Assembly (NCBI RefSeq): GCF_003185915.1
Contig: NZ_QHLZ01000001.1
Location: 620,001-684,000 of the forward strand
Direction: 5' to 3'
From: Arthrobacter psychrochitiniphilus
GTDB lineage: Bacteria; Actinomycetota; Actinomycetes; Actinomycetales; Micrococcaceae
Length of the DNA: 64,000 bases
Part shown: piece by piece, positions 54,981 to 63,478 of the stretch
Numbering within the stretch: the first letter of the stretch is position 1
Layout: every line of letters starts with the position of its first letter
Translations under genes and position numbers: made by a program
Notes under the pieces: generated by a model
Database searches by the model: none
The model's input: only the letters and a program-made list of their open reading frames with translations
What the model was told of the DNA's origin: nothing

Positions 54981-57872
54981 CTAGCCGCGCTGCTGGCCTT
55001 CTTCCGCCTCTGCGCGCACAGCTGCGGCTTCAGCATTTCGGCCACCGGCTTCAAGACAGTCGGCCAATTGGTGGCGGACAATTTCCTGCCCCTGAGGATC
55101 CCCCTGCAGCTCTTCCAATACGCTGTGGTAAATAGCCACGGCGTCGTCATGGCGTTTGGCATTGTCCAGCATGTGCGCAGCCTGCAAAAGCGCCAAGACG
55201 GACTGCTGTTGCCCATCATCAAGAGTTTCCAAGGCACTGGCGGCTTGCAGTGCCTGCGCCACCGCCGCATCCACCTCTTCTGCCCGGAACAGGTGGCGGG
55301 CACGGATCAGCTGGATCTGCGCCGCCTGCACGCCCGAATCGGCCTGTACGGCAAGCGTGCTGGCGGTCTCAATCGTGGCGGCGGCGGTATCGTCGTCGTC
55401 CAGGCTGAGCACTTCCGCTAGCTGCATGTGGGCGGCGATCAGGGCCTGCGGCTCTATCCCAACAGCCCCTGATTCAAGAGCACTCGCCAACGTGTCAACG
55501 GCTTGCCGCGCGCTTTGGGCAGCCAGCTCAAGATAGCCCGCTTCCTGATAAGTGGAACTGAGCGCCAGGTGCAGCTGTGCCACCCGGTCAGCTTCCCCGT
55601 TGGCCGCAAAAGCCGTAATTCCCACAGCCCAGGCGTTCACCGCACCGCCGAGTTCACCGGCGCCGCGCAGGGCCATACCCAGAAGTTCGTACAGTTCCCC
55701 GCGGTCATGGTCCCCTATGTCCAGCCCGGAATTATTCAGGGTCTCATCTATGATCTCAATGGCTTCCTCGTTGGAGCCGTGTTCCACCAGATCCCTGGAC
55801 AGTGTGTAGGCCAGGCCCAGAACTTGCGGGGACTCGGCCAACCGGGCCTGCGCGATGCCAAAGCGCAGGCGCGAACGGAATTCCTCGGTACGGCCCATAT
55901 CGGCCAAAATGGCCGCCGTCAGGGCACTGGACTGCGCCGCAGTCTCACGCGCTCCCACACTCAACAGCAAATCCGTGGACTCTTCGGCATCGGCCAAGGC
56001 GCTGACGAGCTCACCTCGCTGTGCCGCCAGCCGCGCCCGCATCCCCAAGCTGGTGGCCCTGCGGACCACGTACGTCTCCAGCTCCAGATTCCGTTGCACC
56101 CAACGGCTCATTTCCTCGAGGTCATCAGATTCAACGGCAAGGCGCAGCATGAGCGAGGAGTGATAAGCCCTGGCCCGGCGCAGCACTTGCTCCGATGGTG
56201 CCAGGAAAGAAACGGCCCATTCGTTGATAGCCGCCTCCGTCTCCGTCAGGGCTACCCGGGCTTGTTCTAGGTGACCGCCGGCGATCAAGAGATAGGCACG
56301 GTCGGCATAAAGGTCATAGCAAGCTTCGGGGTGGTCTGTGAGGGACGCCAGTTCCTTGGTGATGAGGGCCAGTTTCGCCTCAGTACCTTCCGCATTGTCC
56401 GCATTGCCTGGCCCGTCCAGCAGCTCGGTGGTCCGCTCCGCCAAAGCCGCCATGGTCTCATCCCCGGCAGCACGCAGCGCAATAGCACGCAACGAAACGG
56501 ATTCCCGCAGCAACTCCGTATTCTTCTCCCCCGGTAAGCTGGCGTAAATTCCGCCAGCAACCCGGTGCAGGGAGGCCAGCTCCCGGGGGTCTTCGGTGCC
56601 GCGCACACCGCTGGCATAGGCCGCCAGCGCTGCGTCATACTGGCCGGTAGCTGCTAAATCTATAGCCCGAATACGCCACTCTTCAGTGCCCTGAGGTTCG
56701 ACGGCGGCCGGCTGGGCCAAGGTAGTGAGCGCCTCGTCCCCGAGCGGCAACGGGTGAGTTTCGGCCACCAGCTCCCGGCGTGCTCGCACCTGCTGGGCGT
56801 GCCAGCTGTTGCCATTGCGATCATCGAAATCTGCAGCCAGGGCCTCCGCCGCAGCCCAGCACAAGGGCGCCAGTTCCTGGGCGGAAAGAACACCCTGACG
56901 CTCCCCCAAGAAGGGATTCAGAAGTGCGCTGTCCGAGCCCCGGATAGGGATCTCGCCGTTGCCGCCTGCAACCACTTTCTCCATCAGCAAGCCCAGCGCG
57001 GTGAGGAAGTTCAGGTGTTTCCGGTGGGACAAGGGATCGTGGGCCAGCCAGGCCAAATGCCGTTCGGCCAGTGCCACGCCACGGGCCTCATTGCCTGTTA
57101 CGGCACAGAACACCACATGGTTGGCGATGATCCCCAAGTTATCGGCGTTGTTCCGGGCTGCGCGCAGACTGCGCCGGTGCAAGGAATCCAGGCCATCTAC
57201 GTCACCGGCGCGCAGTAAGGGAAGTAGCACCATGGAAATTGCGTTCTCCGGCTCTTCACCGCAACTGAAGCCGCCGTCCATGATTTCCGCAAAGGCGCCA
57301 ATACCCTGTTCCACATCCCCAATGCTCAGGTAGTAGTCCATGGCAACCGAGCGGACACAAGCCTCGCAGTGGGAGTAGTCATCACGCTCCGTGGCATTCA
57401 GGGTGGCGAACGCTTCCCGGGCGTCCTCGAGATGGCCATCATAGAAGGCCAATTCGAAGCGTGCCATGGCCACCCCGGACATCCCCAGGTTGGCCCTGCG
57501 GTAATGCTGGTCCATGTCCTCCATGACGGCCGCTATTTGTTCTCTGGAAAATCGGGGGTCGGCGCCCAGCACGCCCGCCATCCATTTGAACTGCCACATG
57601 AGGTCGCTGCCCTCATCAGGCTCTGCCGGGAACCGCAGCGGGTCTTGGTCATGCTTAGCCAGGCACCAGGCAAAATTGGTCAGGAGCATGTCCGTGTCTC
57701 CTGACATTTGGGCATTGTTGCCCATGATCAAGCGCACCCGGTATTCACCGGACTCATCGCCTTGCTCCACGGCGAGCGCCAACGCCTTTTCCACAATGGC
57801 AGCAAGTTCGGGCCCCCAAGAGGAGGTTGCCGCCTCGTGGATGAGGCCTTCAAGTCCTTCGCTCGTGTTCAT
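54981..57872 (-). CDS. Large TPR-repeat protein, partner of the HSP90-like gene
   Basis: A 963-residue, acidic, almost wholly helical cytoplasmic protein. ATG 57872 follows GAGGGAAC; an upstream GTG (57887) lies within that site. Helix pairs of about 34 residues recur through the protein, especially about 400-480 (AIDLAATGQYDAALAAYASG), 560-690 and 830-950 (DDAVAIYHSVLEELQGDPQG), the TPR pattern. The N-terminal 380 residues are helical but less regular. No enzymatic motif or membrane segment is visible. It lies 90 bases downstream of the HSP90-like gene on the same strand, and the pair is probably one operon. A co-chaperone or client-scaffold role is an inference. Confidence 0.82.
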   Translation of the reverse strand: MNTSEGLEGLIHEAATSSWGPELAAIVEKALALAVEQGDESGEYRVRLIMGNNAQMSGDTDMLLTNFAWCLAKHDQDPLRFPAEPDEGSDLMWQFKWMAGVLGADPRFSREQIAAVMEDMDQHYRRANLGMSGVAMARFELAFYDGHLEDAREAFATLNATERDDYSHCEACVRSVAMDYYLSIGDVEQGIGAFAEIMDGGFSCGEEPENAISMVLLPLLRAGDVDGLDSLHRRSLRAARNNADNLGIIANHVVFCAVTGNEARGVALAERHLAWLAHDPLSHRKHLNFLTALGLLMEKVVAGGNGEIPIRGSDSALLNPFLGERQGVLSAQELAPLCWAAAEALAADFDDRNGNSWHAQQVRARRELVAETHPLPLGDEALTTLAQPAAVEPQGTEEWRIRAIDLAATGQYDAALAAYASGVRGTEDPRELASLHRVAGGIYASLPGEKNTELLRESVSLRAIALRAAGDETMAALAERTTELLDGPGNADNAEGTEAKLALITKELASLTDHPEACYDLYADRAYLLIAGGHLEQARVALTETEAAINEWAVSFLAPSEQVLRRARAYHSSLMLRLAVESDDLEEMSRWVQRNLELETYVVRRATSLGMRARLAAQRGELVSALADAEESTDLLLSVGARETAAQSSALTAAILADMGRTEEFRSRLRFGIAQARLAESPQVLGLAYTLSRDLVEHGSNEEAIEIIDETLNNSGLDIGDHDRGELYELLGMALRGAGELGGAVNAWAVGITAFAANGEADRVAQLHLALSSTYQEAGYLELAAQSARQAVDTLASALESGAVGIEPQALIAAHMQLAEVLSLDDDDTAAATIETASTLAVQADSGVQAAQIQLIRARHLFRAEEVDAAVAQALQAASALETLDDGQQQSVLALLQAAHMLDNAKRHDDAVAIYHSVLEELQGDPQGQEIVRHQLADCLEAGGRNAEAAAVRAEAEEGQQRG

Positions 57873-57962
57873 TTCAAGTTCCCTCACGGTGGCAGGTTGT
57901 TGGCGCCCGGGCTAGGGGCGGTGCCGGCAATGGATCAACCAGCGATTAAAATTCGGGCGGCG

Positions 57963-59804
57963 CTAATGTTCCAGGCTCAACTGCACCAGGTCACTGAGCG
58001 ATTCGGTGAGCAGGCTGCGCTGGGCGGCTCCCAACGGCAGATGAGCTGCGAGCATGGCCTGCACATACAGCAGCTTCATGGTCCGGTTAAACACTGCCTC
58101 GTCGCTGCTGCGGGCCAATGTGCGGATCAGTGGGTTCTCCCAGTTGGCGCACAGTGTGGCTTGTGGCAGCCGGCGGTTGAGCTCCGTTGCAGCGTCTAGC
58201 GACTTTCCTGCCTGGTCCAGCACACCGTTCCATAACGAGTTGGACACCCTGCGGGCGGCGCTGCGCTGGAGTCCTCGCAGCACCGCATCATCTGCCAGAT
58301 ACAGTGCCGAAACGTTGGCCGGTGAAAAACTGCGCACACTGACTTGTACGTCAAAGGAGGCCAGTACGGCACTGGCGCGCTGTTCGAAGACCAGCACCGT
58401 GGCACGCTCGGCCAGGGCCGGGACGGCGAGAGTATCCAGCAGCGAGGCCAGGGCAACCTTCTCCACGGTGGCCCCGTCAAAGAGGAATGGCAGGCGGCGG
58501 ATAATCTCCGCGTCATACACGTAGCCCCCATTGACCACGGGGTCCTCGGCAGGGACAATCGCGGCAATTTGGCGGAATTCTTCCAGCGACTCTGTGTAGC
58601 GGATGAGCTGCTTGCGGGACACCAGCTCCTCGATGCTCATCCGTCCGGCAGTGGTCTCCAGGCTCAGCCAACGCGTCAGGAATGAGGCAAGTTCGTCGTC
58701 GTAGGCCACCAGCGATTTCAAGCCCAAGTGGTGGATGGAGACAAACTCTGCCAGCTTGTTCGGGTTCCCGGTACCCATGCGGATGATCCAGGCGCGCAGG
58801 GCCGCACCCAGCTCAGCCCGGGTGATCTCCAGCGATTCATCGGCCACCAGCGATTCCCGGGACGCCGTGGGTTTCAGACCGGTGGAATCCACCACGGCGC
58901 GTGCAAAGAACGCCCACTCAGGCAGCAGGTCCTGACTGCGCTCCTCCACCAGCATGCCGCCGAGGTACACCGAATGCGCGGCACGGGCTGCCGGTGGCGG
59001 CGTGAACGGCAGGATGTAGGCGGTGCCGCGCGTGCCGGTGGCGGGGCTACTCAGCTCAATGGCGTCCAGCGGGCGGGTGCCCAGAAGTTCGGTGCCCAGT
59101 TCCATGATCTCGCCGCGCCGATCAAGACGCTCCTGACCGCCCAGCGCAAACACGGGTGACTGGTTGATGGTGTCGAATCCGCCGGTGCCGTCGGCAATCA
59201 AGATGGGCACGGGCAGGTAGCGCCCGTAGCGGCTGGCCAACTCGGTGACCTGTGCGCGGTGGCACAGTTCAGCATCGTCAGCGCGCGGGCGCAGCTTCAC
59301 ACTGGTCCCCACGGGAAGCTCGGCACCGCGCAGAACACTGACGCTGAAAGTCCCGGCCGCGGACCCTACCCAGCGCACGGCGCTCTCGCCGGCTTTGCGG
59401 GAGACAACCACAATTTCATCAGCCACCATGAAGCAGGAGAGCAGGCCGATCCCGAACTGCCCCAATAGATCCTGGCGGGGCATGTCAAAGAAGTCTCGTT
59501 TGGAGCTGCGGCCCACCGTGGCTAACAGTTGCGCCACTTCCTCCGCGTTCAAGCCGATCCCGTCATCATCAATGCGAAATTCGGGGTTGTCCGGGCTCGA
59601 GGGGAATATGCGGATCTCCCCGCGCCCTTCGCCGTCCCCGTAGCCGGATTCCGCACGCCTAGCGGAAATGGCGTCGCACCCATTTTGAATCAGCTCACGC
59701 AGATAGACCTGCGGGCCCGAATAAATGTGCCGACTTAGCAAATCAACAACGCCGTGCAGGTCAACTTGGAACGGACGGGCCTGGGACCCAACAGCAGAAC
59801 TCAT
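57963..59804 (-). CDS. HSP90-family (HtpG-like) chaperone ATPase
   Basis: A 613-residue cytoplasmic protein. ATG 59804 follows GAGGG. The N-terminal GHKL ATPase is complete: YLRELIQNGCDAISARR (Glu37, Asn41), RIDDDGIGL (79-86) and GQFGIGLLSCFMVADE (115-130), corresponding to the classic HtpG motifs. A middle domain follows (about 230-450, with GLKPTASRESLVADESLE), and the C-terminal part (about 450-613) diverges from HtpG. It belongs to the shorter, divergent HSP90 branch of actinobacteria rather than being the housekeeping HtpG. It has an adjacent TPR gene downstream. Confidence 0.92.
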   Translation of the reverse strand: MSSAVGSQARPFQVDLHGVVDLLSRHIYSGPQVYLRELIQNGCDAISARRAESGYGDGEGRGEIRIFPSSPDNPEFRIDDDGIGLNAEEVAQLLATVGRSSKRDFFDMPRQDLLGQFGIGLLSCFMVADEIVVVSRKAGESAVRWVGSAAGTFSVSVLRGAELPVGTSVKLRPRADDAELCHRAQVTELASRYGRYLPVPILIADGTGGFDTINQSPVFALGGQERLDRRGEIMELGTELLGTRPLDAIELSSPATGTRGTAYILPFTPPPAARAAHSVYLGGMLVEERSQDLLPEWAFFARAVVDSTGLKPTASRESLVADESLEITRAELGAALRAWIIRMGTGNPNKLAEFVSIHHLGLKSLVAYDDELASFLTRWLSLETTAGRMSIEELVSRKQLIRYTESLEEFRQIAAIVPAEDPVVNGGYVYDAEIIRRLPFLFDGATVEKVALASLLDTLAVPALAERATVLVFEQRASAVLASFDVQVSVRSFSPANVSALYLADDAVLRGLQRSAARRVSNSLWNGVLDQAGKSLDAATELNRRLPQATLCANWENPLIRTLARSSDEAVFNRTMKLLYVQAMLAAHLPLGAAQRSLLTESLSDLVQLSLEH

Positions 59805-59897
59805 GCCCTCAATCCTATCGGCCACCACGCCCGGCGGGTGCCGGGCCCGGCGTTCAGACCGGTGTTCAGCCGCGGCGCTGCGGAACGATGGCGGTGT

Positions 59898-61091
59898 TCA
59901 GATCAGTTGCGGCAGTCCCGAGTGCAATGCGGCCCAGCCGATGGGGTCACTAAAGAGGATTTCCGCACCAAGCAACCCAACCCCCACGGTGGAGGCCTCA
60001 TCACCGAGCGGGGACTTCACCATCAGCTGGGCAGCCTGAGGATGCAATTGCTCCAGTGCTGCCACAAAGGGCTGCCAGAACGCGTCACCCAAGGCCAGAG
60101 GGTAGCCGCCAACTGTCATGGCCTGCGCTGGACGGATGGTGATGACGGCCGCAACAACCCGGGCCAGCCACTGTGCCACCGATTCGATGAGCGTGCAGAC
60201 CTGCTGATTTCCCTGGCCGGCCTCCTCCGACAACCTCCGGCTGAGATCGTTCATGCCGCCGGGGCCGGTGGTATGGGCTAGGCCGAGCCTGGCGGCACCG
60301 TCCACGAGGATTTGGAACCCCGCCACCGCATCAAGACAGCCAAAGCGTCCGCACAAGCACTGCGGCCCGCCGGCCAGCATGGGCATATGTCCGAATTCGC
60401 CCACCAGCCCCAGACTGCCCAACGAGCCGTCCCGGATATAGGACAGGCCGGCTCCATAACCAATTTGTAGGTGGGCCAGGTTAGGCAGGCCCATCCTGCT
60501 GTTCGCCAGGGCTGCTGCGCCGGAGACATCGGCCAGACGCACCTGGTACCTGTTCTCAATCAGGGATTCCAACTCATCACAAAATGGCACCTTTCCCCAC
60601 CCCAGTGGCAGGGAAAACTTGACGGTGCGCAGCGAATCATCGAGCTCGGCGGGCAGGGCAACGCCTATGCCAATGATGGTGTATCTGGGCAGGAGGGCTG
60701 CGGCCAGAATCCGTTGCGCCAAAATAGCGAGCAGCGCGGGGGCCGTCACACCGGGTGGCAGATCAATGACCTGCTGAGAAACCACTGTTCCGTCCACATC
60801 CCTGACCACCTCGATGGCCCGGTCCACGCGAATGTCGAACCCGATGGAAGCAAACTTACCCAGGGCCAGCTGCAGGCCGATGGGCCGGCGCCCCGGACCG
60901 GATTGCGGGGCCTGCCCTTCCACAAGGAGACCTGCAGCCACCAGTTCAGCCACGGGTCGTGACACGCCAACCTTGGTCAGGTTCAGGACCTCGGCAAGTT
61001 GGGCGCGGGAAATGCCGCTGGCGTCCCTGACGGCGCGCAGCACCCGGACCTGGTTGTGACGTTTAACGCCGCCCTGAGTCATGGAAATCAT
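59898..61091 (-). CDS. ROK-family transcriptional regulator
   Basis: A 397-residue repressor. The MarR-like HTH (about 10-60: NQVRVLRAVRDASGISRAQL, ending LTKVGVSRPVAEL) precedes the ROK sugar-kinase-like domain. GEFGHMPMLAGGPQCLCGRFGC contains the zinc-binding CxCGxxGC pattern and the family's His-containing loop (quoted in pieces: GEFGHMPML and CLCGRFGC). The kinase catalytic Asp is not evident, as expected for regulators. It is divergent from a sugar ABC transporter and likely controls it. The start may be ATG 61091 or ATG 61082. Confidence 0.9.
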   Translation of the reverse strand: MISMTQGGVKRHNQVRVLRAVRDASGISRAQLAEVLNLTKVGVSRPVAELVAAGLLVEGQAPQSGPGRRPIGLQLALGKFASIGFDIRVDRAIEVVRDVDGTVVSQQVIDLPPGVTAPALLAILAQRILAAALLPRYTIIGIGVALPAELDDSLRTVKFSLPLGWGKVPFCDELESLIENRYQVRLADVSGAAALANSRMGLPNLAHLQIGYGAGLSYIRDGSLGSLGLVGEFGHMPMLAGGPQCLCGRFGCLDAVAGFQILVDGAARLGLAHTTGPGGMNDLSRRLSEEAGQGNQQVCTLIESVAQWLARVVAAVITIRPAQAMTVGGYPLALGDAFWQPFVAALEQLHPQAAQLMVKSPLGDEASTVGVGLLGAEILFSDPIGWAALHSGLPQLI

Positions 61092-61126
61092 GTTCGCCCA
61101 CCGTTCAACAGCTATCTGAGACCGCG

Positions 61127-61139
61127 TTCAAATTTTGAA
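61127..61139. promoter_or_regulatory. Palindrome TTCAAATTTTGAA, candidate ROK operator
   Basis: A perfect 6-1-6 inverted repeat 36 bases upstream of the ROK start, within the 175-base divergent region. Location suggests autoregulation. Confidence 0.5.
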
Positions 61140-61186
61140 AGTTACTCGGCCACCTTGACAGAGTGATACATAACACAGCACCCTTA

Positions 61187-61201
61187 GTAACATCATGTTA
61201 C
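61187..61201. promoter_or_regulatory. Palindrome GTAACATCATGTTAC, candidate operator of the sugar transporter
   Basis: GTAACA, TCA, TGTTAC: perfect 6-3-6 repeat 66 bases before the binding-protein start. A consensus TTGACA lies at 61155-61160, so the repeat would overlap the downstream part of that promoter and could block transcription. Confidence 0.6.
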
Positions 61202-61266
61202 CAACATAGCGCGGAACATGGTGCATCCGCTCCAGGCACACCCAACCGTCATGAAAGTGAAGAGAC

Positions 61267-62589
61267 ATGCCCAACGCAGCGCACACTACCTCCCATCTTC
61301 CCTCCCGCCGCACCATTCTCCGGGCAGGCACGCTCGCCGCCGGGCTTGGGGCACTATCTGCCCTCTCGGCCTGCGGCACGGGCACAGGATCGGCCACTGG
61401 CGGAGGCGGCAAGACACTCTCCTTGCAGTTGCTGGGGGCAGATGAGAAGACCATCGACTTTTTGAAAACAACTGTGGCAGAACAATTCAAGACCAAAACG
61501 GGCTTTGAGCTGGAATTGCGCACCTCAGACTGGGCCTCCGGCTTTCAGAAGATGGTCACAGCCGCAGCCAGCAGCTCCCTGGCCGATGTGGTGACACTGG
61601 GTGGCATTTGGACCGCACCGCTGGCGTCCAAGAATGCCCTGCTACCGCTGGATGAGAAATTTGCTGCCTGGGATGAAAGCGCACAGTTCAACAAGAACAT
61701 GCTCACGGACGCCCGCTACGAGGACAAGCTCTACGCGCTACCCTTCGCCGCCGATACCCGCACGGCCTGCTACCGCATGGACCATCTGGAAAGTGTCGGC
61801 TACACAGAGGACACGCTGCCCACCACCTGGGATGAATACAAGGCCATGGCCGAGAAGCTCTCCACCAAGAACGGCGGGCCCGCCAAGAGCCCCATCTCCT
61901 GGTTCAATGACAAATCCATTGGCATCCAACAGTCCTTTGCACAGCTGATGTTCCAGGCTGGCGGCAGCTACTGGGACTCCTCCGGAAAGGCCACGTTCTC
62001 CAGCGACGCGGGCAAGAACGCTCTTGACTACCTTGTTTCCTTCTACAAGGACGGCCTCTCCGACTTCAATGATGTGTTCACCGGCACCGGGGCGGGAGCC
62101 GTGGCTGCCGGACGCTCCAGTGCCGAATATTCGGGCTTGCTGGTATACCGCAACACCCAGGACTTTGCGGACAAGCCCACACCGAAGATCGTTGCCGGCC
62201 CGCCGTTGAAGGCCACCTCTAGCAGCGCGCCCGTCTCCTCGGCCTGGGTCAACAAGTTCGGCGTTGCCGCTGGCACCAAGCACCAAGACGAAGCCTGGGA
62301 ACTGGTTAAGCTGCTCACCAGCGTCAGCACCATGGAAACCCTCAATGAGCGGGTCGGCGCCCTTCCCACCCGTACCGACGCCGTCAATTCAGACTTCTTC
62401 AAGGGCCTGCCCGAGGGATTCAGCAAGGCCAGCGAATTCGTGGTGACCCAACCCTCAAGTCCCAACATGCTCGCCATCGGCCCGGCCATCAAGATTGTGC
62501 TCCAGAAGGCCATCTTGGGCCAGGCCACCACCGAGGAAGCCCTGACTGAAATTGATAAGAAGGTGAATGAAATCAATGGCGTCGCCTAG
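61267..62589 (+). CDS. Sugar ABC transporter substrate-binding lipoprotein (SBP family 1)
   Basis: A 440-residue binding protein. The N-terminus holds SRRTILRAG, a twin-arginine-like motif, then a hydrophobic region and the lipobox LSAC (Cys36), so a Tat-type lipoprotein is possible. The mature domain follows the MalE-like family-1 pattern: LADVVTLGGIWTAPLASKN, DKLYALPFAADTRTACY, and WDEYKAMAEKLSTKNGG. It is first in the sugar transporter operon, under the divergent ROK regulator. The C-terminus overlaps the permease gene by 23 bases. The ligand is unknown; monosaccharides, disaccharides or glycerol derivatives are typical. Confidence 0.93.
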   Translation: MPNAAHTTSHLPSRRTILRAGTLAAGLGALSALSACGTGTGSATGGGGKTLSLQLLGADEKTIDFLKTTVAEQFKTKTGFELELRTSDWASGFQKMVTAAASSSLADVVTLGGIWTAPLASKNALLPLDEKFAAWDESAQFNKNMLTDARYEDKLYALPFAADTRTACYRMDHLESVGYTEDTLPTTWDEYKAMAEKLSTKNGGPAKSPISWFNDKSIGIQQSFAQLMFQAGGSYWDSSGKATFSSDAGKNALDYLVSFYKDGLSDFNDVFTGTGAGAVAAGRSSAEYSGLLVYRNTQDFADKPTPKIVAGPPLKATSSSAPVSSAWVNKFGVAAGTKHQDEAWELVKLLTSVSTMETLNERVGALPTRTDAVNSDFFKGLPEGFSKASEFVVTQPSSPNMLAIGPAIKIVLQKAILGQATTEEALTEIDKKVNEINGVA

Positions 62590-63478
62590 TTCACTAGCCG
62601 AACGGAAAATGCGCCGTGCCGGCGTAGCTCTTGTCACGCCGGCAGTGGCAGTCATTCTGCTTATCAGCATCATCCCCTTGATCGTGGCCGGCTACTTCAG
62701 CTTGACCAAGTTCGACATGATCAACAAGCCACAGTGGGTGGGCCTGGAAAACTACCGCAGGCTCTTTGGCGACGAGGCTTTTTGGGAAGCGGCCACAAAC
62801 ACGTTCTATTTTGCGTTCGGGCAGGTGGTTGTCGGCGTTGTTGTGGCCCTCATGGTGGCCATGCTGTTCAGTCAGGCCCTCAAGGGCGGCGCCGCCATGC
62901 GCACCGTAGTCTATATTCCGCAGGCCGCCTCTTACGTAGTGATCTCACTGATCTGGACGTTCCTTTTTGATCCGGCTATCGGGCCGATCAACGCAGCACT
63001 CAACGGACTGGGCATTGACACCATTTACTTCCTGACCGACCAAAATTGGGCCATGCCCTCCATCATGGTCATGAGCCTGTGGCGCAATCTGGGATATTTC
63101 ATGGTGATCCTGCTAGCCGGCATCCAAGCCATCCCCACCTCCATCAATGAGGCAGCTCACGTGGATGGCGCTAATGCATTCCAGCGCTTTTTCCTCGTCA
63201 CCATTCCACAATTGAAGTCAACCCTGCTGTTCGTCTTCGTCACCTGGTTCCTGGGCGCCATGCAAATGTTCACCCAGTCCTACGTCATGACCCAGGGCGG
63301 GCCCATCAACGCAACCCGCACCCTCGTCTACCGCATGTATGACTCGGCTTTCACGGAACTGAACATTGGTGCCGCCAGCAGCATCGCCGTCCTGTTGTTC
63401 CTGGCCGTTGTGTTGGCCTCGCTGCTGCTGAAGCTTGGCCAGAAGCTGTTTTCCCGACAGGAGCTGTCCACACCATGA
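62567..63478 (+). CDS. Sugar ABC transporter permease, MalF type
   Basis: A 303-residue permease with six helices. AGVALVTPAVAVILLIS is the first helix; NKPQWVGLENYRRLFGDEAF is the loop characteristic of the MalF/UgpA group; the EAA loop reads NEAAHVDGANAFQRFFLVTI. The ATG at 62567 overlaps the binding-protein gene; ATG 62576 is a possible alternative. It ends with ACACCATGA, overlapping the next permease start. It forms the channel with the MalG-type partner; no ATPase gene is seen within the window. Confidence 0.94.
   Translation: MKSMASPSSLAERKMRRAGVALVTPAVAVILLISIIPLIVAGYFSLTKFDMINKPQWVGLENYRRLFGDEAFWEAATNTFYFAFGQVVVGVVVALMVAMLFSQALKGGAAMRTVVYIPQAASYVVISLIWTFLFDPAIGPINAALNGLGIDTIYFLTDQNWAMPSIMVMSLWRNLGYFMVILLAGIQAIPTSINEAAHVDGANAFQRFFLVTIPQLKSTLLFVFVTWFLGAMQMFTQSYVMTQGGPINATRTLVYRMYDSAFTELNIGAASSIAVLLFLAVVLASLLLKLGQKLFSRQELSTP

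Noticed and set aside
59829..59846. GC-rich hairpin between the HSP90-like and ROK genes as a terminator
   Set aside because: Perfect 7-bp stem but no T run and very GC-rich surroundings; too weak to call.
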